DNA from: Picosynechococcus sp. PCC 7003
GTDB lineage: Bacteria; Cyanobacteriota; Cyanobacteriia; Cyanobacteriales; MRBY01
Direction of reading: 5' to 3'
DNA: 64,000 nucleotides
NCBI RefSeq assembly: GCF_001693255.1
Contig: NZ_CP016476.1
Span: 186,001 to 250,000, forward strand
The position numbers and the translations under genes are program-made. The notes beneath the pieces are model-generated. The model made no database searches and had not been told where the DNA came from. It was given only the letters and a program-made list of their open reading frames with translations. Positions 51,871 through 63,253 of this stretch are shown here, piece by piece. The number at the start of each line of letters is the position of its first letter. Positions within the stretch are counted from its first letter, which is position 1.

Positions 51871-52369
51871 GCTTGTTTTTTGTATTTCTTAATATAGATT
51901 TTTATTGATTTGCCCTATAACCACCCAAAATCAAAGTTAAATTTCTAAAAATCATATCACACACTATGAGTTGCTGCAATCAAAATTTCTCGACACAATT
52001 ACGAATTTAAAAAAACGATAAACAATGCAAATTAATACAGTGTAAAATAGAAAATATGACAAAAATGACTTTTTCTATTCTGAGGGGTTTATTTTAGTTA
52101 TAGCCTAAAAAGCAGTACTTCCATAGACTCTGGGAACTCTACTAAGCTTCTGTCAGAGAGTCTTTATAAGCAAAATTTTTACAGATAAATGTTACGATAA
52201 TTTAAGAAAAGCTGGTGAAATTTTTGTGAATTACTAAGATTAAATGTTTGACATCAATCGCCTCGCTTAAGGATTGGCATAAAATTTTTTCAAATTGATC
52301 CAGCCTTATTTTTCAAGATGATTTTGCTTTTACATGATTGAGCAGTCAATCCTTTAAGAAATTAGCAAT
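51871..52369. other. AT-rich gap without a recognised gene
   Basis: About 500 bp of AT-rich sequence between the operon promoter and the phnC remnant. No frame of useful length, repeat or strong hairpin is visible. Confidence 0.5.
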
Positions 52370-52681
52370 CTATTGATAGATAGTATTGGCGATGTCGTCG
52401 TTGAAGGCCGTGGCGGGCACATCCAAAATTATCTGACCTGCGCGCATCCCTAAAATGCGATCGCCATATTTTTTGGCTAAGTGAACCTGGTGGAGGCGAC
52501 AAATCACCGTGAGGCGTTTTTCATTACAGAGGGCGCGGGGCGATCGCCACCCATTGTTTTTGTCCCCCAGACAGTTGATCGTCTCGTTAAAAAGCAACAT
52601 CGAGGAGCTGCACCCGTTCTAGGGCGGCTAAAGCTTCCCAGAGCATCACTTCAGGAAAGCGCCCCAACGTCTTGCCATTTC
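52370..52681 (-). pseudogene. phnC: phnC pseudogene (phosphonate ABC ATPase)
   Basis: Fragments in two minus frames. One reads ALAALERVQLLDVAF, a stop, then RDDQLSGGQKQWVAIA (the ABC signature). The second gives VICRLHQVHLAKKYGDRI and GMRAGQII to the stop at 52370, the PhnC C-terminus. The Walker B segment between them is deleted, and Walker A and the N-terminus are gone. It cannot encode an ATPase. Confidence 0.75.
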
Positions 52682-52724
52682 CCAACCTATGGTAATCAAT
52701 AAAATTGCCCCCTGGGAAGCTGCA

Positions 52725-53088
52725 TCATTGTTCTGTAGGGAATTGCTTGAGGTAATTGGCGATCGCCTCTGGGGAAGGATCATTATGGTGCGCCAGAACA
52801 TATCCCCAAGGCCCCAACCAAGCCACATCCAACGTGCCAGCCAGCACGTAAGGCTTCAGAGATACCAATCCAATCTTCGGTGACAGTTACATCTCCGGGA
52901 AGATCCAGTTCGGTGGCGAGGGCATCAAATAAAGGCTCAAACTGTTGGCGGTTCTCGTCGGGCGTCGGGAAATAGGGGCCAACACCGAAAGAAATACTAT
53001 CGAGGGTTATGGCACTATCTGGCCCAGAAGTGGACTGATTATTGGCCGAGGCACAACCCACTAGCAACACACCAACAGTCCCGATCAA
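52725..53088 (-). pseudogene. phnD: phnD pseudogene (phosphonate-binding protein)
   Basis: A lipoprotein signal (LLVGC) and FGVGPYFPTPDENRQQFEPL, then DVTVTEDWIGISEALRAG, give the PhnD N-terminus. A frameshift follows near 52840; the correct frame continues as TLDVAWLGPWGYVLAHH to a stop at 52725. The C-terminal two thirds are missing. Together with phnC it marks a lost phosphonate or phosphite uptake operon. Confidence 0.75.
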
Positions 53089-53324
53089 GATATTTTTCCA
53101 CTGACTGATCTGCTCTATTCACCTGATTGTGCTCCCGTTGAAATTTGATCTGCCACGCCTAAACCCTGATTTAGACTCAGTTATGTTCAGAATAGCGAAA
53201 ACAATTTGAGAAAAATGAAAAATACCTTAAAAATTCGCTGATTTCCTTGATTTCTGACTTTCTGGGCTGTTATCTGATGTTTGCAATTCTCCATATTTGT
53301 GGCGGCCCTAGTGATTTTCGCTAG

Positions 53325-55164
<1,840 letters not shown>

Positions 55165-55168
<4 letters not shown>

Positions 55169-55464
55169 CCACACCAGAGGGCGATCGCCACCGGGAAGAT
55201 TTTGAACGCCAGATCCAGCAAAAATCCCAACAAAAAATCCGGGCCAAACGAGAAGGCGATCGCAGTTTGTGGCTAGGATTTGGGGTCTTTGGGATGGTGG
55301 GTTGGTCGGTGATGGGGCCGACCCTACTGGGAATCTTCCTGGGGATTTGGCTAGACCGCCGCTTTCCGAGTCCCTATTCCTGGACGTTAACGGGCTTATT
55401 TCTGGGGATTATCCTCGGTTGTTGGAACGCTTGGTTGTGGATTCAACGGGAGCAAAATCGATGA
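55165..55464 (+). CDS. atpQ: N-ATPase accessory membrane protein AtpQ
   Basis: 99 residues. A basic N-terminal part precedes two helices (about 40-60 and 70-92) with GPTLLGIFLGIWLDRRFP. It belongs to the AtpQ/AtpI-like two-helix group found only in N-ATPase operons; assembly of the c-ring or ion transport is suggested for it. Assigned by sequence type and its fixed place after atpC. Confidence 0.8.
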
Positions 55465-55555
55465 GGTTTAATTATCCATGCAAAAAATAAAACTATTAAA
55501 GGCGATCGCCAAATCCCATCACTTCTTGAAACCTAATTAAAATGCTCAGTTAAAA

Positions 55556-55873
55556 ATGACAATGAATCTATTTTTAGAAAAAATAACGCCCAATTTATTT
55601 GTTTTTCCCCTCGGTTTTGGGCTGGGGTTATTTTACTTTACGGCACTGTGGTTTACCGTTAAACAATTGACCCGCTCCCAACATCCAGTATTACTCATTA
55701 TTACCAGTGGTGTGGTGCGGTTGATGTTAGCCATGGTCGCCCTATATTTGATGATTGATGGCTATTGGGAACGGGTACTAATCGCCCTTGCAGGTTTTTT
55801 ATTAGCGCGGACTATTTTAATTAATCGGTGGCGGCCACAAACCTCATTATCGGAAATATTGCTGGAGGAATAG
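55556..55873 (+). CDS. atpR: N-ATPase accessory membrane protein AtpR
   Basis: 105 residues with three helices (about 13-33, 42-64, 70-90) and a charged end. AtpR is specific to N-ATPases and carries an Arg in the second helix region (VVRLMLAMVALYLMIDG) thought to contact the c subunit. The start at 55556 (ATGACAATG) is unclear by two codons. 91 bp separate it from atpQ and 5 bp from atpB. Confidence 0.8.
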   Translation: MTMNLFLEKITPNLFVFPLGFGLGLFYFTALWFTVKQLTRSQHPVLLIITSGVVRLMLAMVALYLMIDGYWERVLIALAGFLLARTILINRWRPQTSLSEILLEE

Positions 55874-55878
55874 AGGGG

Positions 55879-56580
55879 ATGCAAATTACACCGGATAGCA
55901 TTATTTTTTATCAATATCAGTTTGTGGTAATTAATGCCACTTTGGTTTATACATGGCTTACCATGGCGCTGTTGGTAGGCGGTGCCGCTTGGGTTACGAA
56001 AAAATTAGTGGTGCGCCCCAAACTGCCCCCTTGGCAGAATTTTTTAGAAATCGTTGTCGATGGCATTTATCAACATATTGCAGAGGTCACCCAACAGGAA
56101 CCAGAACCCTATCTGGCCTTTGTGGGCACTTTATTCTTATTTATTTTGACGGCCAATTTATTAACCGTCGTCCCCGGTTATCACGCCCCTACTGGTTCCT
56201 TGTCAACCACCACTGCTTTAGCGATCGCCGTGTTTGTGGCTGTGCCGATTTACGGGATCCGTCAGCGGGGAATTTTAGGCTACCTCAAAGGTTATCTCCA
56301 GCCGACGCCGATTATGTTACCCTTCCAAATTATTGGTGAATTTTCCCGGACTTTAGCCCTGGCGGTGCGTCTTTTTGGCAATATTATGAGTGGGAATCTT
56401 TTGGCGGCAATTTTGTTAGCCCTGGTGCCGCTGTTTGTGCCCGTGGCGATGAATTTATTGGGGCTGGTTTTTGGGGTAATCCAAGCCTATGTGTTTGCGA
56501 TTTTGGCCTTGGTTTATATTGCTTCTGCCGCGACAGTGCAGGAGAAAAAACAAAGTATTTCTATGGAGGAAAATTCATGA
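55879..56580 (+). CDS. atpB: N-ATPase a subunit
   Basis: 233 residues from ATG 55879, which follows a GGAGG/GAGGGG site; the GTG at 55828 overlaps atpR too far. Five to six helices are seen. The essential stator Arg is in LALAVRLFGNIMSGN, and the C-terminal helix pair GLVFGVIQAYVFAILALVYI completes the ion half-channels. The stop overlaps atpE (ATGA). Confidence 0.92.
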   Translation: MQITPDSIIFYQYQFVVINATLVYTWLTMALLVGGAAWVTKKLVVRPKLPPWQNFLEIVVDGIYQHIAEVTQQEPEPYLAFVGTLFLFILTANLLTVVPGYHAPTGSLSTTTALAIAVFVAVPIYGIRQRGILGYLKGYLQPTPIMLPFQIIGEFSRTLALAVRLFGNIMSGNLLAAILLALVPLFVPVAMNLLGLVFGVIQAYVFAILALVYIASAATVQEKKQSISMEENS

Positions 56581-56852
56581 GTGATCTCGCATTAATCGGC
56601 TCGGTGGCGATGGTGACCGCCGGCATTACCATTGCGATTGGTTCCATTGGCCCGGCCCTGGGGGAAGGGATGGCTGTGGCTCGAGCTCTGGGGGCGATCG
56701 CCCAGCAACCGGATAAAGCCAATATGATTACCCGCACCCTATTTGTGGGCCTCGCGATGGTGGAGTCAACGGCGATTTATTGCCTGGTAGTGTCGATGAT
56801 TTTGCTGTTTGTCAATCCATTTTGGAACTATTTTCTTAACCAGGGAGGTTAA
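56577..56852 (+). CDS. atpE: N-ATPase c subunit with Na+-binding signature
   Basis: 91 residues, two helices. Aligned to the Ilyobacter Na+ c subunit (two-residue offset), Glu30 stands at Gln32, Glu63 at Glu65, Ser64 at Ser66, Thr65 at Thr67 and Tyr68 at Tyr70, in PALGEG and VESTAIY. These form the Na+ site, and a second Glu at position 30 is common in N-ATPases. Proton c subunits lack the Ser-Thr-Tyr set. Na+ coupling is thus strongly supported. Confidence 0.93.
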   Translation: MSDLALIGSVAMVTAGITIAIGSIGPALGEGMAVARALGAIAQQPDKANMITRTLFVGLAMVESTAIYCLVVSMILLFVNPFWNYFLNQGG

Positions 56853-56854
56853 CG

Positions 56855-57607
56855 GTGTTAATTGACTGGTTTACGGTATTTGCCCAAATTCTTAACTTTG
56901 TCATTTTGCTGGGTTTGTTGCGCTGGCTCTTGTACAAACCTATTTTGCAGGTAATGGCCAAGCGTCAGGCCCAACTGGCGGAACAATGGCAAACGGCCAC
57001 GGATCTCCAAGCCCAAGCCCACCAGGCCCTAGAACAATATCACCAGGAACAACACTCCCTCCAGGAAAATCGAGCCTCATTTTTAGCTGAAGCACGGGCG
57101 GCGGCAGACGAAGAGCGACAACGGCAACTGCTGACCCTACGCCAAGATATCCAAGCGCAACGAGAAGCCTGGGAAGCAGATTTGCACCAGGAACAAAGGG
57201 CTTTTTTCCATACCCTCCGGCAACAGGTCAGCCAACAGGTGGTGGCGATCGCCCGGCAAGCCCTCCGGGATTTGGCGAATGTGAGCCTGGAACAACAGAT
57301 GGTGGCGCGCTTCTGTGAACAGTTGCAAAACCTTTCTGCGACCCAGCGGCAGCAGATCCATAATTCAGAAACTCCACCAGAAGCCCTCTTCATCCGCACG
57401 ACGTTCCCCGTGGACGCGGCCCACCAAGCGCAAATCAAACAAAGCCTCGCCACTACCTTAAACCTGGAGGGAATACCCATTCACTTCGTCACTGTGCCGG
57501 AGTTGGGCTGTGGCATTGAAATGAAACTGGCTGGCCAAGCAATCCTCTGGGGCCTGGATCCCTATCTCGATCAACTCGAACAAACCCTGGCGATCGCCAC
57601 CCGTTAA
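56855..57607 (+). CDS. atpF: N-ATPase b subunit with long C-terminal extension
   Basis: 250 residues, GTG start. One N-terminal helix (about 6-27), then a long coiled coil (about 40-150), forms the peripheral stalk. About 80 more residues follow, with a beta-like end ([28 protein letters not shown]) that recalls the C-terminal part of delta/OSCP. No separate atpH gene exists in this operon, so the extension may replace delta. It overlaps atpA by one base (TAATG). Confidence 0.85.
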   Translation: MLIDWFTVFAQILNFVILLGLLRWLLYKPILQVMAKRQAQLAEQWQTATDLQAQAHQALEQYHQEQHSLQENRASFLAEARAAADEERQRQLLTLRQDIQAQREAWEADLHQEQRAFFHTLRQQVSQQVVAIARQALRDLANVSLEQQMVARFCEQLQNLSATQRQQIHNSETPPEALFIRTTFPVDAAHQAQIKQSLATTLNLEGIPIHFVTVPELGCGIEMKLAGQAILWGLDPYLDQLEQTLAIATR

Positions 57608-59175
57608 TGCCCTTCATTTTTGACCCGTCCCTCACCATGGAACCCCAAGCCCCATCCCTCCAAGGCACCTATACAGAAGCTTTACAGCAAATTCGGCAAA
57701 CCCTGGCAACTTTTCCGGCCCAATTGACTTTTCGAGAAACGGGGGTCGTTGAATCTGTCCGGCCAGGCATCGCCCGGGTGAAGGGGCTGCCCAACGTCCA
57801 GGCCGATGAATTGGTCTATTTTTCGCGCTCCAGTGCTGGCGGTGAACCGCTGCTGGGGATTGCCTTTAACCTCGATCCCGATGAAGTGGGCGTAATTTTG
57901 TTGGGGGATAGCCATGCACTCCAGGCAGGGGATGAGGTCTATCGCACCGAAAGGGTGATGGATGTGCCCGTGGGAGAAGTGTTGCTGGGGCGAGTGTTGA
58001 CCGTGCTGGGGGAACCTTTGGATGGTCGGGGCGCCCTCAAAGCGGTGGAATGGAAACCTGTCGAACGGGAAGCCGCTGCAATTTTGGATCGCGCCCCGGT
58101 AACGGTGCCTTTGCAGACAGGGCTGAAAGTGGTGGATGCTCTGATTCCCATTGGTCGGGGGCAGCGGGAATTGATCATTGGCGATCGCCAAACGGGAAAA
58201 ACCACCATTGCCATTGATACGATCCTCAACCAAAAAGACCAGGATGTGATTTGTATCTACTGCGCCATTGGCCAACGGTCAGCGGCGATCGCCAAGGTGA
58301 TTGCCACCCTCCGGGAACAGGGAGCCATGGACTATACCATCGTGATTGTGGCGGCGGGCCAGGATCCCCTTGGACTGCAATACATTACCCCCTATGGCGC
58401 GACGACGATGGCGGAATATTTCATGGAACAGGGGCGCGATGTGTTGATCGTTTACGATGACTTGACCCACCACGCCCGCACCTACCGTGAACTCTCCCTC
58501 TTGCTGCGACGACCACCGGGGCGCGAGGCCTATCCTGGGGACATTTTTTACCTCCATTCGCGGCTGCTAGAACGAGCAACCCACCTGGCGGCGGCTTTAG
58601 GGGGTGGCTCCTTGACAGCTTTACCCATTATCGAAACCCAAGCCCAAAACCTTTCAGCCTACATCCCAACCAATTTAATTTCCATTACCGATGGTCAAAT
58701 TTATCTCTCCCCAGAACTGTTCCAAAAGAGTATTTTCCCGGCGGTGGATGTGGGAAAATCCGTGTCTCGGGTCGGCGGAAAAACTCAACTGGCCGCCTAC
58801 CAAGCTGTTTCTGGGACGTTGCGCCTCGCCTATGCCCAATTCCAGGAAGTAGAAGTATTTGCCCGTTTTGGGACGCAACTGGATAAACAAACCAAACAAA
58901 CCCTCCAACGGGGGAAACGCATCCGGGAGGTGCTCAAACAAAACCAAAGTCAACCCCTCACAGCGGCAGCTCAAATTGCCATTTTGATCGCCGTAACCCA
59001 AGGTTTATTAGACCATGTAGCCCTAGAGGACATTCCAGCGGTAGAACAAAAATTGGCCGAGGCGATCGCCCAGGAATTACCCGACCTTGTGGAGCGCATC
59101 CAGTATTCCCATCCCCTCACGGAGGCCGACCAAACCCTCCTTTTAGAAACCCTGCAAGCTGCCATCAAAACCTAA
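57607..59175 (+). CDS. atpA: N-ATPase alpha subunit
   Basis: 522 residues. P-loop GDRQTGKT, conserved IGRGQREL before it, and [10 protein letters not shown] with its arginine finger Arg are present. The non-catalytic subunit of F1. ATG 57637 (MEPQAPS) is a possible later start. The gene is close to family length (500-510) plus a short N-terminal extension. Confidence 0.95.
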   Translation: MPFIFDPSLTMEPQAPSLQGTYTEALQQIRQTLATFPAQLTFRETGVVESVRPGIARVKGLPNVQADELVYFSRSSAGGEPLLGIAFNLDPDEVGVILLGDSHALQAGDEVYRTERVMDVPVGEVLLGRVLTVLGEPLDGRGALKAVEWKPVEREAAAILDRAPVTVPLQTGLKVVDALIPIGRGQRELIIGDRQTGKTTIAIDTILNQKDQDVICIYCAIGQRSAAIAKVIATLREQGAMDYTIVIVAAGQDPLGLQYITPYGATTMAEYFMEQGRDVLIVYDDLTHHARTYRELSLLLRRPPGREAYPGDIFYLHSRLLERATHLAAALGGGSLTALPIIETQAQNLSAYIPTNLISITDGQIYLSPELFQKSIFPAVDVGKSVSRVGGKTQLAAYQAVSGTLRLAYAQFQEVEVFARFGTQLDKQTKQTLQRGKRIREVLKQNQSQPLTAAAQIAILIAVTQGLLDHVALEDIPAVEQKLAEAIAQELPDLVERIQYSHPLTEADQTLLLETLQAAIKT

Positions 59176-59178
59176 GCA

Positions 59179-60102
59179 ATGCACACCCTCGAATCCCTGC
59201 GCAACACCATTAACAGTATTGAAGATCTCCGGGCTGTTGTCCGGACCATGAAAGCCTTGGCCATGGTCAGCATTCGGCAATATGAACAGGCCCGCACGGC
59301 TCTCCAGGACTATAACCATAGCCTTGAACTGGGGTTTCAAGCCCTACTCCAGCATCGGCGTTTTGCAGAAACAAATCTTGATCAGCCGTTGCCCCTGGGT
59401 ACCAATCATCAACAAGGAAAAGTGGGGCTGATTTTGTTTGGCTCTGACCACGGTTTGTGCGGCCAATTTAACGAACAACTTGCCACCCATGCCCTGCACA
59501 CTTGCCAACAACGGCAGCTCATAACCGCTGATTATGCCTTGGCTTCCGTGGGCGATCGCCTGTTGCCCTACTTGCAGTCCCTAGACCATCCCCACCACAC
59601 CACCTTTCGGCTCCCCAATTCCCTCGCGGGAACGCCCCGTCTTATTCAAAATCTCCTAGGCTTAATCGATCAATGGTATTTCGAAGCCGAAACATCACCG
59701 ATTCGCCAGATCCACTTGATTTATCACCAATCCCAATCCAATACCCTCTACCAGCCCGTCACCCGACAACTATTACCCTTGGACCGTCAATGGCTCCAGG
59801 AAATGGGCGATCGCCCCTGGCAATCCACTGCTTTTCCTCTCCTCAATGGCCCCTGGGCACCAACCTTTGCAGGTGTTGTCCGCCAATATCTTTTTCTCAG
59901 CCTGTATCGCGCCACTGTAGAATCCCTCGCCAGCGAAAATGCCGCTCGCCTTGCATCCATGCAAGCTGCTGAAAAAAATATCGAAGAACGACTGGGTGAT
60001 CTCCAGGCCAACTATCGCCAACAACGGCAAAATTCGATCACAGAAGAACTTTTAGACATTGTTTCTGGGTTTGAAGCCCTCAACCCCAACCGCCCCTGCT
60101 AA
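59179..60102 (+). CDS. atpG: N-ATPase gamma subunit
   Basis: 307 residues, starting 3 bp after atpA. The N-terminal helix (LRNTINSIEDLRAVVRTMKA) and the C-terminal helix (ENAARLASMQAAEKNIEERL) form the rotor coiled coil; the middle has LILFGSDHGLCGQFNEQL, the family motif. It lacks the inserted regulatory segment of chloroplast and cyanobacterial main gamma, so it is probably not redox or ADP controlled in the same way. Last gene of the operon. Confidence 0.92.
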   Translation: MHTLESLRNTINSIEDLRAVVRTMKALAMVSIRQYEQARTALQDYNHSLELGFQALLQHRRFAETNLDQPLPLGTNHQQGKVGLILFGSDHGLCGQFNEQLATHALHTCQQRQLITADYALASVGDRLLPYLQSLDHPHHTTFRLPNSLAGTPRLIQNLLGLIDQWYFEAETSPIRQIHLIYHQSQSNTLYQPVTRQLLPLDRQWLQEMGDRPWQSTAFPLLNGPWAPTFAGVVRQYLFLSLYRATVESLASENAARLASMQAAEKNIEERLGDLQANYRQQRQNSITEELLDIVSGFEALNPNRPC

Positions 60103-60273
60103 CCACAATATCCAAAACCCTAGCTAAGGCAAAGCTGATTACGTTCACCGACGGTATTCGTGCCGATTGTAATCGTGAACGACCTAGCGCCGAGTAAAAA
60201 GCTTGGCTCATTCCCATTAAGGGAAATCGACAAGCACGGGACTTACTGCCTCCCGAACCCACCACAAGTTAAA

Positions 60274-61257
60274 TTAAACGGCTAATTTTTGCCAAACAGA
60301 ATTGACATAATACTCCCGTTGATCTGAAAAAGTATGTAACACCCGAAAGTGATGCTGCTCTGCCAGTTGCTTAATCTGTTTGCGGGAATATTTCCGGGAG
60401 GTCTCCATGTGAATCGCCTCCCACGCTTCAAAAATATAGCTTTGGGACAGTTTATTGAGGGTGACAGTTTGGGTACAGGTACTAACGAGATAACTTTGGG
60501 CCTCGCCGGTGAGGGGATGATAAATGGGACAATGTTGGAAATGATCGAGCTGAAAGTCACCCTCTAGTTCTCGATTAATCCGCTCGAGTAAGTTGAGGTT
60601 AAAAGCACGGGTCACGCCCTGGGCATCGTCGTAAGCTCGGAGGATAATCTGCGGGTCTTTCATCAAATCAAAGCCCAACATGATCAAATCACCCGGATCG
60701 AGGTTACGGGTAATATTTTGCAAAAAATCATCGGTTTCTTGGTCTGAAAGATTACCGATAGTTGAACCCAAGAATAATAAAATTTTGCGCCGACTTAAAT
60801 CATGATCCAGAAAATCAGTATGGAAATAGTCCCCTTGGATCGGAGCAATGGTTAGATGCGGTAAATCAGCCTGAATGGTTTCTGTTAAATGGGTCAGGAT
60901 ATTTTCAGAAATATCAACGGGGGCATAGACAAAATCAACAGCCTGACTTAGGAAATAATCAAGTAAAATCTTTGTTTTTGAGCCATCCCCCGCGCCCAAC
61001 TCTACCAAGGTAAATGGTTGGCGATCGCCATAAAATAAATCTAAGATATGTTGCTTTTGGGTTAAAAAATTTTCCCGTTCACAGCGGGTTAAATAATATT
61101 CCTCTAAGGTCATAATCTGCTGGAACAGAGCATCACCCTGGGCATCATAAAAATACTTACAAGGCAAACTTTTGGGGGAATGGGACAAGCCCCGGTGGAC
61201 ATCTAAAGCAAAGGGATTAAGGGCTAAATTTTGGCTGAGCATAGCATTTTGAATCAA
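60274..61257 (-). CDS. egtD: Histidine N-alpha-methyltransferase, ergothioneine synthesis
   Basis: 327 residues (ATG 61242 is a possible later start). The N-terminal GLSHSPKSLPCKYFYDAQG and the SAM motif LVELGAGDGSKT (around 83-94) match EgtD, which trimethylates histidine to hercynine with three SAM. IHMETSRKYS holds residues that bind the substrate carboxylate in the family. The egtB gene ends 33 bp upstream, so both steps are encoded together. Confidence 0.87.
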   Translation of the reverse strand: MIQNAMLSQNLALNPFALDVHRGLSHSPKSLPCKYFYDAQGDALFQQIMTLEEYYLTRCERENFLTQKQHILDLFYGDRQPFTLVELGAGDGSKTKILLDYFLSQAVDFVYAPVDISENILTHLTETIQADLPHLTIAPIQGDYFHTDFLDHDLSRRKILLFLGSTIGNLSDQETDDFLQNITRNLDPGDLIMLGFDLMKDPQIILRAYDDAQGVTRAFNLNLLERINRELEGDFQLDHFQHCPIYHPLTGEAQSYLVSTCTQTVTLNKLSQSYIFEAWEAIHMETSRKYSRKQIKQLAEQHHFRVLHTFSDQREYYVNSVWQKLAV

Positions 61258-61289
61258 TAAAAATTAAAAAAGTGGCAAGTTTTTTTTGC

Positions 61290-62582
61290 TTAACAATGTT
61301 CCGCAAGGCGTAAACCTGAAAATTGCCAACGCATTTGTGGGTGAAAAAAGTTGCGATATGTCGGTCGGATATGTTCCCTTAAAGTCGCACAGGAGCCACC
61401 CCGGAGTACCATCTGATTCACCATAAATTTACCGTTATATTCCCCTAGGGCACCTGCTGGAATTTCATAATATGGATAGGGACAATAGGGACTACTGGTC
61501 CATTCCCAAACATCCCCATAAAATTGTTTACTATGTTGTGTTCGGGGTTGGGGATGAAGCTGTTGGCCATCCAAAAAGTTAGCGGTTTCGGGAATCTCAG
61601 GTTCGGATAAATTGCAGGCTACTTCCCACTCAAATTCCGTGGGTAAACGTTTTCCGGCCCACCGGGCAAAGGCATCCGCTTCGTAGAAACTAATGTGGGT
61701 TACGGGGGCGTCCCAGTCGAGGGTTTCATAGCCATGTAAGGTGTAGTGGTACCAATTTTGCCGTTGTGGGTTTTTATCTAAGTGCCAATATAGAGGTGCA
61801 GCAAGGTTCTCTGTCTGGATCCATTCCCAGCCTTCCATCAGCCAATATTGGGGATCTTGGTAGCCACCAGACTCGATAAATTCTCGGTATTCACCGCAAG
61901 TAATTAAACGGTCGAGAATGCGGTATGGATGCAAAAAAACTTGATGCCGACCCCGTTCATTATCAAAATAAAAAGAGTTACCTCGATGACCAATTTTATA
62001 GATGCCTTCGGGGATTTTTAAATAATGTTGTGGTGGAGTTGACGTTGGCTTATGGGTTGCTTGTTGAGGTTCTAAAGAAGGTTTAGAAACATAGGCTGGG
62101 AATAAAGGATTATGACCGAGAATATATTTTAAGTCGTATAACAGCAGTTCTTGGTGTTGCTGTTCATGGTGAATACCGAGGGTCATCGTTGTGTAAATTT
62201 CTTCCTGTTCAGGCAAATCAAATGCTTCGATATCCAGTAATAATGTTTCGAGGGATTGATCGACCGCATGGCGGTATTCGACAATCTCGGCGACGGTTGG
62301 TCGTGATAAAAAACCACGCTGCGATCGCCCCCATCGTTCTCCGGCCTGTTCATAGTAACTATTGAAAAGATAGGCATATTGGGGATGGTAAGCCTGATAG
62401 TCTTTGAGGTTTTTTTGGAGGACAAAAGTTTCGAAAAACCAAGTGGTGTGGGCGAGATGCCATTTGGGGGGGCTGACGTAGGGCACAGGCTGAACAACCT
62501 GATCTTCTGGGGCGAGGGGTGCGGCCAGTTTCAGGGTGAGCGATCGCGTTTTTTGATAATTCTCAAGGAGTGAAGCAAACAT
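61290..62582 (-). CDS. egtB: Sulfoxide synthase EgtB
   Basis: 430 residues. The DinB-like N-terminal domain carries the iron ligands: a His in WHLAHTTWFF and the pair in GIHHEQQHQE (His139, His143). The C-terminal formylglycine-generating-enzyme domain has GNSFYFDNERGRHQV and FYGDVWEWTSSPY. It joins a thiol to hercynine with oxygen, forming the sulfoxide of ergothioneine. No egtA, egtC or egtE is in the window, so the thiol donor and C-S lyase are unknown. Confidence 0.87.
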   Translation of the reverse strand: MFASLLENYQKTRSLTLKLAAPLAPEDQVVQPVPYVSPPKWHLAHTTWFFETFVLQKNLKDYQAYHPQYAYLFNSYYEQAGERWGRSQRGFLSRPTVAEIVEYRHAVDQSLETLLLDIEAFDLPEQEEIYTTMTLGIHHEQQHQELLLYDLKYILGHNPLFPAYVSKPSLEPQQATHKPTSTPPQHYLKIPEGIYKIGHRGNSFYFDNERGRHQVFLHPYRILDRLITCGEYREFIESGGYQDPQYWLMEGWEWIQTENLAAPLYWHLDKNPQRQNWYHYTLHGYETLDWDAPVTHISFYEADAFARWAGKRLPTEFEWEVACNLSEPEIPETANFLDGQQLHPQPRTQHSKQFYGDVWEWTSSPYCPYPYYEIPAGALGEYNGKFMVNQMVLRGGSCATLREHIRPTYRNFFHPQMRWQFSGLRLAEHC

Positions 62583-62630
62583 GGATAATTTGATAATGCG
62601 GGCACAGTAAAAGTAATTTTTGAGAGGTCT

Positions 62631-63125
62631 TTACCAACCCCATGTGCCCACTTCTCCTTTAAAGGGGCCGACAATGTCAGCGGTAATCCAACCGCCATAA
62701 AAATTACCTGCTTGGGGTGTGACTTTTTCCCCATTAACGTAGCAGGCATCCATCCCTTTGGCACTAAAGCCGTAGAAATTTTCAATCTTCTGAAAGGCTG
62801 GGGTCGGTTGAAAAAACCGCCAGGCAGCAGCTTCAATGCGGCGATCGCCGACCACCACATCGTAGTATTCATAGCGACCTTTCCATTCACAGATGCCCCG
62901 TTGCGGGTTGGGCACGAGGTACTGGTGCTGGACATCGGCGGCGGGAAAATAATAGCTCGGTGGATGGCTGGTTTCGAGTACCCGTTTCCCCCCAGTGGTC
63001 TCAGCGATGGTGATCTGATTACAAACAACGACGAGATGTTTAGCCGTATCTTCTAGGCGAGCAGGACGGGGATAGTCCCAGACGGACTCTTGGTGGGGTT
63101 CGGGCTGAATCGGGATCGGTCGCAT
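62631..63125 (-). CDS. DUF427 family protein
   Basis: 164 residues. ESVWDYPRPARLE, ETSHPPSYYFP and CEWKGRYEYYDV are the family hallmarks; several Trp/Tyr/His are conserved. DUF427 has a beta-tent fold and no proven reaction. It lies 48 bp upstream of egtB on the same strand and probably shares its transcript, but a part in ergothioneine synthesis is only suggested by position. Confidence 0.85.
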   Translation of the reverse strand: MRPIPIQPEPHQESVWDYPRPARLEDTAKHLVVVCNQITIAETTGGKRVLETSHPPSYYFPAADVQHQYLVPNPQRGICEWKGRYEYYDVVVGDRRIEAAAWRFFQPTPAFQKIENFYGFSAKGMDACYVNGEKVTPQAGNFYGGWITADIVGPFKGEVGTWGW

Positions 63126-63253
63126 GAAAACATCTTTCCTCTCAAAGAATTATCCCGCCAAAGGCGATCGCCTTCTAGTGTGTGCTGTTTTGGCCTTGAA
63201 ATTCAAGTCTGAGAAGTTTTCTGAGGAGTGCTGCCTGGAATTTTCATGCGCCA

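Noticed and set aside
60103-60273. A 61-codon minus-strand frame after atpG
   Set aside because: No ribosome binding site, no recognisable motif and partial overlap with the atpG end; treated as chance.
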